Part shown: in pieces, positions 41,237-50,119 of the stretch
How the letters are laid out: the number at the start of each line of letters is the position of its first letter
Position numbering within the stretch: the first letter of the stretch is position 1
From: Ensifer adhaerens
GTDB taxonomy: Bacteria > Pseudomonadota > Alphaproteobacteria > Rhizobiales > Rhizobiaceae
Reading direction: 5' to 3'
DNA length: 64,000 nucleotides
NCBI RefSeq assembly: GCF_020035535.1
Contig: NZ_CP083350.1
Coordinates: 1-64,000 of the forward strand
The notes under the pieces: model-generated
Told to the model about the DNA's origin: nothing
Database searches by the model: none
Seen by the model: the letters and a program-made list of their open reading frames with translations, nothing else
Program-made: the position numbers and the translations under genes

Positions 41237-42238
41237 TTAAATCTTCGAGCGAAGATCTTTGTTCAGGAGAACCGTCGTTATTCTGCGGGCCAGATGGATT
41301 GGATCCCGTCGGGCCAGGTCGTGGACGCGTGAAAACCGCCTTGCGCCCCAGTACAGGTTGCCGGCCAGGCGCAAGGGCGCACCGAGGATTGGATGACTTG
41401 AGGCAAAGACACGTCTCCAATGTTGGAACCTGATCGTCGGGCTCGCGCCAAAGCCAAGCGGAATGCTCGTCCCGAAGAAGCGGTTCAGGGTCAACAACTG
41501 CGTCTCGATGGCATTGCGTGCGCTTTTGCCCTGAAGCGCCCCACGAAGCGCAGCCCAGTCGACGGGTTCGCTCTCGGCCAGTTGCGCCAGATCATACAGA
41601 TGCCTGAGGTCAATCCTTCCGCGCCAGTAGTCCCCTTCCTTGAGGAGGTCGTGCACGATCCAGTGCAGGGCACGCGACTGTGGAGAAGCGATTTTCACCA
41701 GGAGCTCACCCCGCTGCACGAGCTTCGGGCGTCCAAAGCCATCCGCACGATACGGTCGCAACTCCAGCACCCCCACGTCCTGGTCGCGCACCATCCCGCG
41801 ACCGTCGGAGAGGCAGACATAGCCCAGCTCTTCCAGACAGGCTTGAGCCAACGGTTCGTCGCGCGCTGCAACAGCCAGGTCGATGTCGCTGGTTATTCGG
41901 TCCGGAACGGTTTGGGAAAGAAACAATGGAATCGCCCCCTTCAAGAGAACCGGAGCAACGCCCATAGCGTTCAGAGCGGCGATGGCTTCGTTCAGCTGCG
42001 ACCGCAGGCGCATGTTGCGTTCTCGATTGCAGTCGCGAATGAAGTGGAGGTACTCCCGTACGTCATTCGGAACGTGCTCAATGGCACCGGCCTGTTCGAG
42101 TGATGCAAACAGGGCAGGCGTGAGCAACGTTTGGTTCGCCAGTGCCATCACCGCCGGCCAGTCCAGCCGGTCAGCGACGCGGCCGTGTAGCCCCGTGATC
42201 AGGGCGTCGAGTGGGTTTTTGGCGGACTTCATGCGCAT
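41237..42238 (-). CDS. Nucleotidyltransferase-fold protein (PF14907 type)
   Basis: 333 residues. The helical N-terminal half leads to the nucleotidyltransferase core: LNAMGVAPVLLKGAIPLFLS, then DRITSDIDLAVAA, with the D-x-D metal site near residue 116. A C-terminal helical region (HWIVHDLLKEGDYWRGRIDL, RHLYDLAQLAE) follows, as in the uncharacterised nucleotidyltransferase family linked to lasso-peptide and HPr-kinase-related clusters. It probably transfers a nucleotide or phosphate-containing group to a peptide, protein or sugar. The start overlaps the end of the upstream kinase fusion by 10 nt. The small leader protein follows 94 nt later. Confidence 0.8.
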   Translation of the reverse strand: MRMKSAKNPLDALITGLHGRVADRLDWPAVMALANQTLLTPALFASLEQAGAIEHVPNDVREYLHFIRDCNRERNMRLRSQLNEAIAALNAMGVAPVLLKGAIPLFLSQTVPDRITSDIDLAVAARDEPLAQACLEELGYVCLSDGRGMVRDQDVGVLELRPYRADGFGRPKLVQRGELLVKIASPQSRALHWIVHDLLKEGDYWRGRIDLRHLYDLAQLAESEPVDWAALRGALQGKSARNAIETQLLTLNRFFGTSIPLGFGASPTIRFQHWRRVFASSHPILGAPLRLAGNLYWGARRFSRVHDLARRDPIHLARRITTVLLNKDLRSKI

Positions 42239-43338
42239 GCCCGCTCAATCAGCGCGACTGCCTCATCCAGGTCGGAATAGGTCAGACGGTAGGCTTTCAC
42301 CGACCCTATGACGCCAGCGAGCACATCGAAGCTGGTGTCGCCCAACTCACCGCCAGGCGCAAACGCCCCACCAAGCAGGCCCCGCAGAACATCCACCGGG
42401 TCGATCTTGTCCAGGCTCGGCTTCGCGACGCGATCCCGATGGAGGAGGACGACAGAGCCTACCTGCCACGCTTTTGCGGTCGCCGCGTTGGCCATCCTTG
42501 GTACGGGGTAGCGCACACGACGCTTGTCCGGACGGCGGAAGATCGGCGTTGCATCGAGGTCGGGGAAGCGCTCCGCGAGCAAGGGCCATGCGCCCGATTT
42601 GACCGCGGGCGCGAACGGAAGACCGACACAGCGCCCGTCGGCTTTCAGCAGTGTTACGTCATCCGATGCGAAGCCGAACCCGGCATGGGCCAACGCCAGC
42701 GTCAAGGTCGTCTTGCCCGCCCCCGGGTCGCCGCAGAGAAGGACAAGGCGCTCATTTTTCAACAGCGCGGCCGCATGAAGAGCCAGTTCGTAAGTGCCGG
42801 AGCCGAGGATATCGCTCAGCATTTCCCCTTTCAATATTGTCGCCATTTCGTCCGGAGCCGACGCCAGCAGCCAGTCGCCATTGCGAAACAAATGGAGCCG
42901 GTCACCCTGCTCCACGAACTGGAACACGATGTCGGGAGTGCCCTCCCCGATTTCGAGATGCCTGAAGATGGCCATCGTCGGAAAGGCGTGAGCGATCGGA
43001 TAGAGGATACTGATACGGCGCCCGGCAACGCTCAGCATCTGGCTCACATGCCCTTGAGCGGAACTGTCGAGCGGTGAGATGCGCGGCCGGATCAAGCCCA
43101 GGCGCTGCCAGTCCTTTATCGCCGCTTCGACTTGTCCATGCACATCCCGGGCGTTGAGTCTGGCATGCGCGCCGGCTTCCGCCTGCTTTCCCTGCTCCAA
43201 CAGGCGCCAGATGTCAGCGGCCGTGTCGTTCAGGGTAAAGATCGCGTGCTGCGACGCACTGAATAGAATATTCTGCCCCCTGATCCGCACAAGTCGCGCC
43301 TGAGTGACGAAACGCGGGGACGTACCGTCGCCGCGCAT
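42229..43338 (-). CDS. PqqD-like domain fused to an HPr-kinase-like domain
   Basis: About 369 residues from the ATG at 43338 (MRGDGTSPRFVTQARLVRIR); the frame is open to 43434. Residues 10-90 match a PqqD-type peptide-binding domain: FSASQHAIFTLNDTAADIWR, then LLEQGK. Residues 130-365 match HPr serine kinase-like proteins: ALLKNERLVLLCGDPGAGKT with Walker A near residue 200, then FGFASDDVTLLKADGRCVGL. Such kinases occur in lasso-peptide and HprK-rel-A clusters, where they phosphorylate a peptide or partner. Fusion of the recognition and kinase parts suggests it binds the substrate leader itself. It heads the unit with the nucleotidyltransferase and small protein. Confidence 0.82.
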   Translation of the reverse strand: MRGDGTSPRFVTQARLVRIRGQNILFSASQHAIFTLNDTAADIWRLLEQGKQAEAGAHARLNARDVHGQVEAAIKDWQRLGLIRPRISPLDSSAQGHVSQMLSVAGRRISILYPIAHAFPTMAIFRHLEIGEGTPDIVFQFVEQGDRLHLFRNGDWLLASAPDEMATILKGEMLSDILGSGTYELALHAAALLKNERLVLLCGDPGAGKTTLTLALAHAGFGFASDDVTLLKADGRCVGLPFAPAVKSGAWPLLAERFPDLDATPIFRRPDKRRVRYPVPRMANAATAKAWQVGSVVLLHRDRVAKPSLDKIDPVDVLRGLLGGAFAPGGELGDTSFDVLAGVIGSVKAYRLTYSDLDEAVALIERACA

Positions 43339-43402
43339 TCCTAAATAAGCTCCCACCGCCGTATACCCCTCCCTATTGCGCGGCGCCGGCGGCCACGCAC
43401 TC

Positions 43403-44659
43403 TTACTCGGCCGGCGTTCCTGCCAATCCGGCAAAGACCTTGGGATTGCGCACGAGCCGCCAACACAGCCACGGGCCTGTGGCGAACGAGGTCAGGATCG
43501 AGGCAAGTACAAGGGCCGTGAACATGCGGCCGTCGATGATGCCAGCCGTGAGCGCCACGCTGGCGAGCACGATGCCCGGACCGCCTCGCGTGTTCATGGA
43601 GATGCCGTAGTCGAGCGCCCTCGCCCAGTCGCAGTCGGCGGCTCTTGCGGCCAGCGTACAACTCACAAGCTTGATGGTCGTGGTCATGCCGATGAACAGA
43701 ACTGTCAGCCCGACATCGAACTCCTGTGCGAGATTGAGCCGTTGCCCCACGAGCGCGAAGTAGATCGGCACAAAGAACCAGATCGCGATATCGGCGATGT
43801 GCTGTTTGACCGGAGCGAGATGCCGCGAAGGAAACCGCGCCATGACGAGACCGGCAACGAGCGCTGCGAAAACGATGTTCACGTTCAAAAGGCTCGCCCC
43901 GGCGACGAAGATCAGACACAGCAGCATGGTGTAGCCGGTGAAGGGCGCCTCGCTGAATTTGCCGATGATCCATCGCCGAAGCGCCCTGACGACTGTAGGC
44001 GCGAAAAACAGCGAGGCGAGCACAAAACCGAGCGTGATGGCGACCACGCGGCCGATGCCGGCAGCGCTTGCCGCCTCGCCATGCTGGACAGCAGTGGCGA
44101 CGGCAAGGATCGTCCAGAGGATGAGATCCTGTATCGTCGCCGCACCGATAACGTTGAGCGCGAAGGGTGTCCCCATCAGGCCCAGATCGAGAAACAAGCG
44201 CGAGATGACCGGGATCGACGTGACGGCGGCGGCGATGCCCATCACCAGTTTGAACGCGAAGGGATCGCCAAGCTAGGTGTCGGCAAAAAAAGAGGCACTC
44301 GCATAACCGAGCGCGAACGGGATCATCAGCGCACCGACCACCAACGCCAGTACGATCCGGCCCGCAGCCCCGCCTCCTGCTGCCTGAACCTTGAAGCCCG
44401 CCGTGAACATCAAAAGAACGAGGCCGAACCAATAGAAGGCTTTCAAGAGGGCGGCCTGCGCCGGGAAGGCAGCAAACAGCGACTGATGTGCCTCGGGCGA
44501 AATCGCGCCGAGCACCGATGGGCCAAGGACGATGCCACCGGCGATCTCGCCGATGACCCGCGGCATCTTCAACCGTTCGAACAACTGACCGCCGGCCAGC
44601 GCCGCAATGAGCAGCAGTACCAGCGACAGGAAGAACTGGGCGGTTTCGGAATCGCTCAT
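43403..44659 (-). pseudogene. CPA2-type cation/proton antiporter with one in-frame TAG
   Basis: The first segment starts MSDSETAQFFLSLVLLLIAA, then LAGGQLFERLKMPRVIGEIA and GPSVLGAISPEA, the usual Kef/CPA2 opening. After FFADT there is a TAG at 44273-44275. The same frame then continues LGDPFAFKLVMGIAAAVTSI, then PVISRLFLDLGLMGTPFALN to the end at 43403, with all later helices intact. A change from TGG or CAG to TAG would explain this. The gene is probably inactive unless the codon is read through. It follows the APS kinase on the same strand. Confidence 0.85.
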
Positions 44660-44712
44660 GACGCAGCCTCGAAAATCGGCGAGACCGGGCAGCGACCCTG
44701 CGGCTACGGATG

Positions 44713-45291
44713 TTACGCACGTCCGTCAATCCGGGTGTAGGTGGCAACGACACGGGCTGCGAGTTCGTCAAGCGAATAGATTCCCGTGTCAAGGATGAAG
44801 TCGGGGTTTGCCGGTGGCCGGTAGGTGCTGTTGTAGCCGATGAGGGTATCGATCTCGCCGCGTAAAACCGTGCCGTAAAGCCCCTTTGGATCTCTTTCCG
44901 CGCAGCCTTGGATCGAGCTGGCAACGTAACCGGTCGTCAGGTTTATGACGTTCTTGCGCACATAGGCACGGGCATCCTCGCCGGCTGTCAGTGCGGCGAC
45001 GACCACATGAAGGCCGGCCTCCGCCGCCTTGTTCGCCAGATGCGCGAGAATGGAAACGACTTGCAGCCGGCTTTCCGGACCAAAGCCAAGCTGCGTGCCA
45101 AAGAAGCCCCGGACTTCGTCGCCATCGAAGACGATGGCGGGAATCCCGGCCGTCCTCAGATCGGCGACGACACGCGTCGCAAGCGTCGTCTTGCCCGCCG
45201 ACGTGGGGCCAAGCAGCCACAGTACTGTTCCAGCCTGTATCGAAACGCGATGGTGGCGCGTCCCGGACTGTAGATGTGTCCTTCCCTGCAT
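44713..45291 (-). CDS. cysC: Adenylyl-sulfate kinase (CysC-like)
   Basis: About 192 residues from the ATG at 45291 with GGGAGG upstream. Walker A is LWLLGPTSAGKTTLATRVVA, with Pro-Thr-Ser in place of the usual G-L-S-G-S-G. The DGDEVRGFFGTQLGFGPESR motif is the APS-binding signature, and VASSIQGCAERDPKGLYGTV follows. The enzyme makes PAPS, the sulfate donor for sulfated polysaccharides or signals. The ATP sulfurylase gene directly upstream is ruined, so APS must come from another locus. The nearby polysaccharide remnants suggest a former sulfation system. Confidence 0.85.
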   Translation of the reverse strand: MQGRTHLQSGTRHHRVSIQAGTVLWLLGPTSAGKTTLATRVVADLRTAGIPAIVFDGDEVRGFFGTQLGFGPESRLQVVSILAHLANKAAEAGLHVVVAALTAGEDARAYVRKNVINLTTGYVASSIQGCAERDPKGLYGTVLRGEIDTLIGYNSTYRPPANPDFILDTGIYSLDELAARVVATYTRIDGRA

Positions 45292-45329
45292 GGTCTGTCC
45301 TCCCCTGTCTTGCCTGGAACAGTGCACGT

Positions 45330-45815
45330 TTCATCATCAACTCGGCCCGAACGACGTCTTGTACCTCGGAGCGCATCATCCAATCGGTAGCGCTTCGCCG
45401 GCCCTGAGGCGCGTCGGATTTCCGTCCCGCTGATCGGGCTGGCCGTTCCCAGGCGCTCAGGTCGACATAGCGTTCGGACTGGTGTCGTAGCCGACGGCAC
45501 CGAAGAAGATTGGCTCGATGCCGATGTCACCGAGTTCGCCTTGACGCTGTAGAAGTCACCGACACCGGAATGATCGCGCCCGACATGATATGGCTGCAAC
45601 CCATGTTCTTGCGGCATATCGCGGTAAACACCGCCTCACGGGGCCGGCAAATCGCGGACAGGTGGTGAAGCTCGCCAGCACTACCTTTCCGGCGGGGTAG
45701 ATGCCGTAGTCCAGCATCGCCTGATAGCCGTCGAGGATCACATGCGGCAGAAAATCGTCGCGCTTGGTATGCCCGACGATTGGGTTCACCAAGAGGCCGT
45801 CGGCATAGGTTCATT
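45330..45815 (-). pseudogene. sat: ATP sulfurylase (sat), C-terminal part, frameshifted
   Basis: Pieces in three frames restore one sequence: NPIVGHTKRDDFLPHVILDG, then YQAMLDYGIYPAGKVVLASF, then EAVFTAICRKNMGCSH, then GRDHSGVGDFYS, and GDIGIEPIFFGAVGYD. G-R-D-H with the N-P-x-V-G-H-T-K loop is the hallmark of sulfate adenylyltransferase. The N-terminal two thirds is absent and replaced by the beta-helix remnant, and at least two frameshifts occur. It stood directly before the APS kinase, as in sat-cysC operons. The 3' limit is approximate. Confidence 0.78.
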
Positions 45816-46483
45816 CCAGGACCTCCAGCTGAATCCTCTCATGACCGCGAGGTCATAGCGCCTGCAGGGCAAGAGCCACGGCTTGGCCAGGAAGGCCTGC
45901 ATCCGGATCAAGGAGCGTTCAATCGCAACGACTTGGTCGCTCCAGTCACGATCATTCGAACCAGGGTCGAGACTTATTCCCGAGAAGCAGCCATCAAACA
46001 GGCAATCCTCGATGGTACCCCCGCGCAGGTAGTCATCCTCCACCGCACCGTCCCGGATCTCGCTCAGCCAGCAGCCTTTGAGGAGGAAGCCGTTCGCCTG
46101 GGCTGTGAGACGGATGCCATCCCAGCACCGGCACGCCCGCACACCTTCGATTGTTGGCCGCGTCGTTCCCTCTTTGACGAGCAGGCCGGCACTGTTTGCG
46201 TAGGTGTTCGCCCAGTCCGACTGAAGCGGCACTTCACCATTGACGCGCCCGCCGACGAAATGAACGCTGGGCAATTGCGAGGAACGATCGGATAGGGATT
46301 GACCGGCCGCATACCGATGTCGCAGCCGAGGACTGCGTTCGGAGCGGTGTTTCGGCTGTTGGCAACAGTGAAGAGCGCCCGTATGGCATCGACCGCGCCG
46401 GCAATCCGTGGAGCGCCCGGAAACCAGATCGACGCAATCAGCAGGAGAAGTGAGATTTGAAGCAAAGGTCGCTTGGTCGACAA
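45816..46483 (-). pseudogene. Secreted parallel beta-helix protein, frameshifted
   Basis: From the ATG at 46483 a signal peptide is clear: MSTKRPLLQISLLLLIASIW. Near 46280 the frame is lost and the protein continues in another: VHFVGGRVNGEVPLQSDWAN, GLLVKEGTTRPTIEGVRACR, CWDGIRLTAQANGFLLKGCW and GGTIEDCLFDGCFSGISLDP. The short turns with Gly, Asn and Asp are those of right-handed beta-helix proteins (pectate-lyase or polysaccharide-lyase-like). The 3' end runs into the sat remnant. Its role was probably on extracellular polysaccharide. Confidence 0.6.
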
Positions 46484-46819
46484 AAGCGCACGGTTCTATC
46501 AAGCAGGATGCTTTGGGCGGGCATTGCCTTCCGGGAAGAGATCGCTTGCAGGCGCAGATTTTCGCAACCGCCGACGGCTCACGGCAGGGTGTGAGCCAGA
46601 CTGATCTAAGAATGATATTGAAAGGGAATTTTTAATATGCTGCCGCACTGCAGGTGAATATTGCCTGCATTTCCAGTGCGTTTTTCGCATTCAGCGCCGG
46701 TTGGATACCGTCTGCATCCTTACCCGCACGCGCAGAATTACATATACGCCTATAGTAGACGGAAGCCTTTGCTTATGCAAGCGATGTGCTTCCGGACCCG
46801 CGTTGCGGCAACTCTAAAC
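46484..46819. other. Gap between the beta-helix remnant and the LuxR terminator
   Basis: No gene is seen. AT-rich parts (46600-46640) may be the former promoter of the beta-helix gene. Confidence 0.4.
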
Positions 46820-46854
46820 GCAGGAGACCATAGACTTTCGTTTTGGTCTCCTGC
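46820..46854 (-). terminator. Hairpin after the LuxR-type gene
   Basis: GCAGGAGACC and GGTCTCCTGC form a perfect 10-bp stem with a 15-nt loop, 29 bp past the stop of the gene at 46883. Confidence 0.65.
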
Positions 46855-46882
46855 GAAGCTTGACACCCCACCACACATCTCT

Positions 46883-47674
46883 TCAGCGCTGTCGTTGGCT
46901 GAAGCCGTCTGCCGAAGGATCACCGGGGAAGAGATCGTTTATCTTGTAGGCAACTTCGGTTCTGTTCGTTGCCTTGATCTTCTTCATGATATTGCGGATA
47001 TGAACCTTGACGGTGCTTTCACGCAGGTTGAGTTCATACGCGATGATCTTGTTGGCCTTTCCACGTCGCAGAGCTTCAACCACTTCCGCCTGGCGAGCCG
47101 TGAACATGCCGGCAAGCGGCCGCGCGGCCGTATTGCTTGTCTCCAGCAACTGACGCATGGCGAATACACTGCTGGCCGGCACGAAAATGCCGCCGGCCAA
47201 GGCAAGGTAGACAGCCTCAATGCACACATCAACGCTGACGGAGGAAGGGATGTAGCCCTTCGCGCCACATTCAAGCGCCTTCATGATTGGGCCAAGCTCT
47301 TCCGTGTCTGCCAGGACAATGACCGGCGCCGGCTCGAATTCCGACGACAATCTGCGAATTTCTTCGGCGACGGTTGGTTCAGATGCCTTTCTGCCGCCGA
47401 TGTTCAAGAGGATCGCAGATAGTTTTGGCCAATGACTGTGTCGCTGTCGCCATTCCTCGATCGATCCAAGGGCCAGCACTCGGATCTCCGCCTTGTGGGC
47501 GACGATGCTTTGTGCCAAGCATTGCCGGTCAAGCGCACGACCATCGATGATAACCAGCAAGTGTTCCTGCTGTGCTGATGCCTCTTGGGGCACCCCGGCA
47601 GTTTCGAAATGTTCGCCGGACAATTGCACGGTATCGCTAGACAATTGCTTTCCATTCGATTTTTTTAAGATCAT
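46883..47674 (-). CDS. LuxR/NarL-type regulator with degenerate receiver
   Basis: 263 residues. Residues 40-165 fold like a receiver (LLVIIDGRALDRQCLAQSIV, then APVIVLADTEELGPIMKALE and CGAKGYIPSSVSVDVCIEAV). At the phosphoryl site the sequence is AILLNIGG, Asn instead of Asp, and the switch Lys is absent. Residues 190-255 are the LuxR helix-turn-helix: FTARQAEVVEALRRGKANKI, then IAYELNLRESTVKVHIRNIM. Such proteins act without phosphorylation and often control exopolysaccharide genes in rhizobia. The neighbouring polysaccharide genes are decayed, so present targets are unknown. Confidence 0.88.
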   Translation of the reverse strand: MILKKSNGKQLSSDTVQLSGEHFETAGVPQEASAQQEHLLVIIDGRALDRQCLAQSIVAHKAEIRVLALGSIEEWRQRHSHWPKLSAILLNIGGRKASEPTVAEEIRRLSSEFEPAPVIVLADTEELGPIMKALECGAKGYIPSSVSVDVCIEAVYLALAGGIFVPASSVFAMRQLLETSNTAARPLAGMFTARQAEVVEALRRGKANKIIAYELNLRESTVKVHIRNIMKKIKATNRTEVAYKINDLFPGDPSADGFSQRQR

Positions 47675-48080
47675 AATTACATTACTCCCCGACCAGTAAA
47701 TATTCAGGCCATGCGCAGCGACAATTCCCTCAGGGTTGCGCTACCAGACCCGAAAACTACTTCGGTAAATACTTGGAGAGCTTACCGACGCATTAACTTT
47801 ACGGAGACTCTCCGCTAAAAATCGTCGAAAACACGCTTACACTACAGCAATCAATACATTAGAGACTACCACAAAGGGCGGCTGCGGAATACGATCAAAT
47901 TAGGGTGTTGCGGATGAAAAAGGAAGTACGCCTCTGGTGTCGGCTGCTTTGAAATAGGTATCAGTCCTCGTACGTAAGTACTATGCGCTGGTTTGCCAGC
48001 CGTTCCATCCAAGGCTCGCGACGCGATTACCGTTGGCGCGTGCCGTTATGAAAGCTCGTTTGCAAGCAAGTATGGCGAGT
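47675..48080. other. Upstream region of the LuxR-type gene
   Basis: About 400 bp, more AT-rich than its surroundings from 47690 to 47960 and without a credible frame. It should contain a long promoter region for the leftward regulator. Confidence 0.45.
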
Positions 48081-48317
48081 TCAGTGCCGCGTATTGCTTT
48101 TCGGAGCGAATTTCGTCATGGCGGGTGGTGAGGGCGTGCGCATCGCCGCGACATACTCATCGGTCAATTCGAGCAAGGCCACGGCTATTTCGTCCCAGGA
48201 CCAACCAGCATGCTCGGCAAACTCCGTCAGAATCCGGAATTGATCGCTCATTGCCAACTGACACTCGAAATCGCGTTCGGCACCGCCGACGACATTGGTC
48301 TCGATCGTTTTCACCAT
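48081..48317 (-). CDS. Small protein of unknown function
   Basis: 78 residues with AGGAGG 5 nt before the ATG at 48317. The sequence MVKTIETNVVGGAERDFECQ, then ILTEFAEHAGWSWDEIAVAL and LELTDEYVAAM is mostly helical and acidic. The start signal and texture support a real gene. The family is not recognised. Confidence 0.6.
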   Translation of the reverse strand: MVKTIETNVVGGAERDFECQLAMSDQFRILTEFAEHAGWSWDEIAVALLELTDEYVAAMRTPSPPAMTKFAPKSNTRH

Positions 48318-48611
48318 TGTTCCTCCTGTTCGACAAAGTAAACTCTGAGGAACGACGCGGGTTCCGACGAAGTTGACAGCCTTGCCCGCAATCCGTCGAA
48401 TAAAAACTATGTTTCGTGTTCGGAAAAGCGAGACATTTCCGCCCGATACGCAGCCCGGCCGGAACCTCTAACAGAATCACCGCGGTGCCATTATGGCTTC
48501 GGTGATGTGGCACAGGTCGGGGACTCTACCACGCGCCCGGCGCCCGATCCTGCATTTCGGAACCATTCTCGCAATCGTCGGTTATGCCCCCACAAGTTAG
48601 GAGGCTTCATC
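48318..48611. other. Divergent promoter region
   Basis: Serves the small gene at 48081 (leftward) and the DUF1236 gene (rightward). No repeat of note. Confidence 0.4.
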
Positions 48612-48896
48612 ATGAAAAAAATCATCCTGGCAAGTGTATTCGCGGGCCTGTCCTTCGGCGGTATCGCTATGGCGCAGACAACCGTCGTCGTGCCCGGTGA
48701 AGTCAAGACCTATGTCCTTGAGCAGAGCGGCCCTTCCATCGTCTACCAGGGCGACATCGTTGTGGGCACGCGCCTTCCAGATAGCGTCGAGGTCCACACC
48801 ATCCCGGATCAACCTACCTACGGCTACGTGGTTCTCAACGACCAGAGAGTGTTGATCAATCCGCAGACCCGCGAGGTCATCGAGGTCCTGAAGTGA
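48612..48896 (+). CDS. DUF1236 family periplasmic protein
   Basis: 94 residues from the ATG at 48612 with TTAGGAGG upstream. A signal peptide MKKIILASVFAGLSFGGIAM precedes AQTTVVVPGEVKTYVLEQSG. The pattern VGTRLPDSVEVHTIPDQPTY, then GYVVLNDQRVLINPQTREVI is the DUF1236 domain, short strands found in periplasmic proteins of rhizobia. Function unknown. The DUF3309 gene starts 38 nt later, so the two are likely cotranscribed. Confidence 0.88.
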   Translation: MKKIILASVFAGLSFGGIAMAQTTVVVPGEVKTYVLEQSGPSIVYQGDIVVGTRLPDSVEVHTIPDQPTYGYVVLNDQRVLINPQTREVIEVLK

Positions 48897-48934
48897 TCCT
48901 CAGCTCAAAACACAATTAGCGGAAGGACAGTAAG

Positions 48935-49090
48935 ATGCTTGGAACCGTACTGCTGATCATCCTAATCCTGCTGCTGGTCGGCGCAATTCCCGCATGGCCC
49001 TATTCTTCGAATTGGGGCTACGGGCCATCCGGCCTCTTGGGCGTTCTGGTCGTCGTACTTTTGATCCTCTTGTTGATGGGGCGGATCTGA
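48935..49090 (+). CDS. DUF3309 small membrane protein
   Basis: 51 residues from the ATG at 48935 with GGAAGGA upstream: MLGTVLLIILILLLVGAIPA, then WPYSSNWGYGPSGLLGVLVV and VLLILLLMGRI. Two leucine-rich membrane helices flank a W-G-Y-G-P-S-G turn, the DUF3309 signature. These tiny proteins are common in proteobacterial stress regions. The stop is immediately followed by the TTG start of the topoisomerase gene. Confidence 0.88.
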   Translation: MLGTVLLIILILLLVGAIPAWPYSSNWGYGPSGLLGVLVVVLLILLLMGRI

Positions 49091-50119
49091 TTGGAAACAG
49101 ACCGGAACGCACTGGCTGAGCCCGACCTTGTCTACGTTTCAGACAAAGAACCGGGCTACAGCCGGCAGCGTGTACACGGTGGCTTTTGCTATCGCCGTCC
49201 GAACGGCGCCATATTGAAGGATCCTAGGATCATCGCGCGCATCGAAGCGCTCGGATTGCCCCCAGCCTATGAGCGGGTCTGGATCTGCCTGAACAAGAAC
49301 GGCCACCTTCAGGCGACAGGCTACGATTCGCGCGGGCGAAAACAATATCGCTACCACGAGGCGTGGCAGAACTTGCGAAGTATCGCCAAGTTCGAGCAGC
49401 TTCAAGCCTTTGCCAAAGTGCTGCCAAGGATGCGTCGAATTGTGCGCAGACACATGAATGGACCGATAAACGACCCCACCACAGTTCTCGCGACACTCGC
49501 TGCCCTGCTGGACCAGGCGCCTCTTCGTATCGGGAATCCGAGCTACGTCCAACAGAACGGCAGCTACGGCGCCGCCACGCTTCTCAAACGACATCTCAGC
49601 ATCCGCGACGACCGTATCGAACTGAACTTCAAGGGCAAGGGCGGGCAGCGGATCCGCAGGCGGCTGCGCAGTCCCCGACTGCAACGGATGCTGGAAGAGA
49701 TTGCCGAGCTTCCCGGACGTCAGCTCTTCGTGTCGGTTGGGCCTGACGGTAAGGCGCAGCCGATCGAGTCCGGCCGATTCAACCGTTACCTTGCCGATAT
49801 TTCCGGCGCGCCGATTTCGGCCAAGACCTTCAGAACCTGGGCAGGAAGCGTCGCCGCCTTTGCGGTCGCGCGAGCAGCCCTGCAGGAAGGCCTGCGCCCG
49901 ACAGTCAAGCAAATGTGCGAAGCGGCGGCGGACGTCCTTCACAATACGCCCGCCGTTTGCCGCAAGAGCTATGTCCATCCGGCCATTCTCGCCCTTTCCC
50001 AACCGGGGGGAGCAATTCCGCGTAACAGCCATAAGGTAAAGGCGCCGAAGGGGCTTCGCGCCGACGAAGCCGAGCTTGCCCGCTTTCTCAAAAGACGCTG
50101 GCCAAAGCCTCCTCGATAA
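49091..50119 (+). CDS. DNA topoisomerase IB
   Basis: 342 residues from a TTG at 49091 directly after the DUF3309 stop. The N-terminal domain has GYSRQRVHGGFCYRRPNGAI, then LPPAYERVWICLNKNGHLQA, and YDSRGRKQYRYHEAW. The catalytic domain has ATLLKRHLSIRDDRIELNFK, ISAKTFRTWAGSVAAFAVAR and the active-site tyrosine in VCRKSYVHPAIL (near residue 300). Length and order match poxvirus-like bacterial topoisomerase IB, which relaxes supercoils through a 3'-phosphotyrosine. In rhizobia it is often encoded on plasmids among stress genes. Confidence 0.92.
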   Translation: METDRNALAEPDLVYVSDKEPGYSRQRVHGGFCYRRPNGAILKDPRIIARIEALGLPPAYERVWICLNKNGHLQATGYDSRGRKQYRYHEAWQNLRSIAKFEQLQAFAKVLPRMRRIVRRHMNGPINDPTTVLATLAALLDQAPLRIGNPSYVQQNGSYGAATLLKRHLSIRDDRIELNFKGKGGQRIRRRLRSPRLQRMLEEIAELPGRQLFVSVGPDGKAQPIESGRFNRYLADISGAPISAKTFRTWAGSVAAFAVARAALQEGLRPTVKQMCEAAADVLHNTPAVCRKSYVHPAILALSQPGGAIPRNSHKVKAPKGLRADEAELARFLKRRWPKPPR

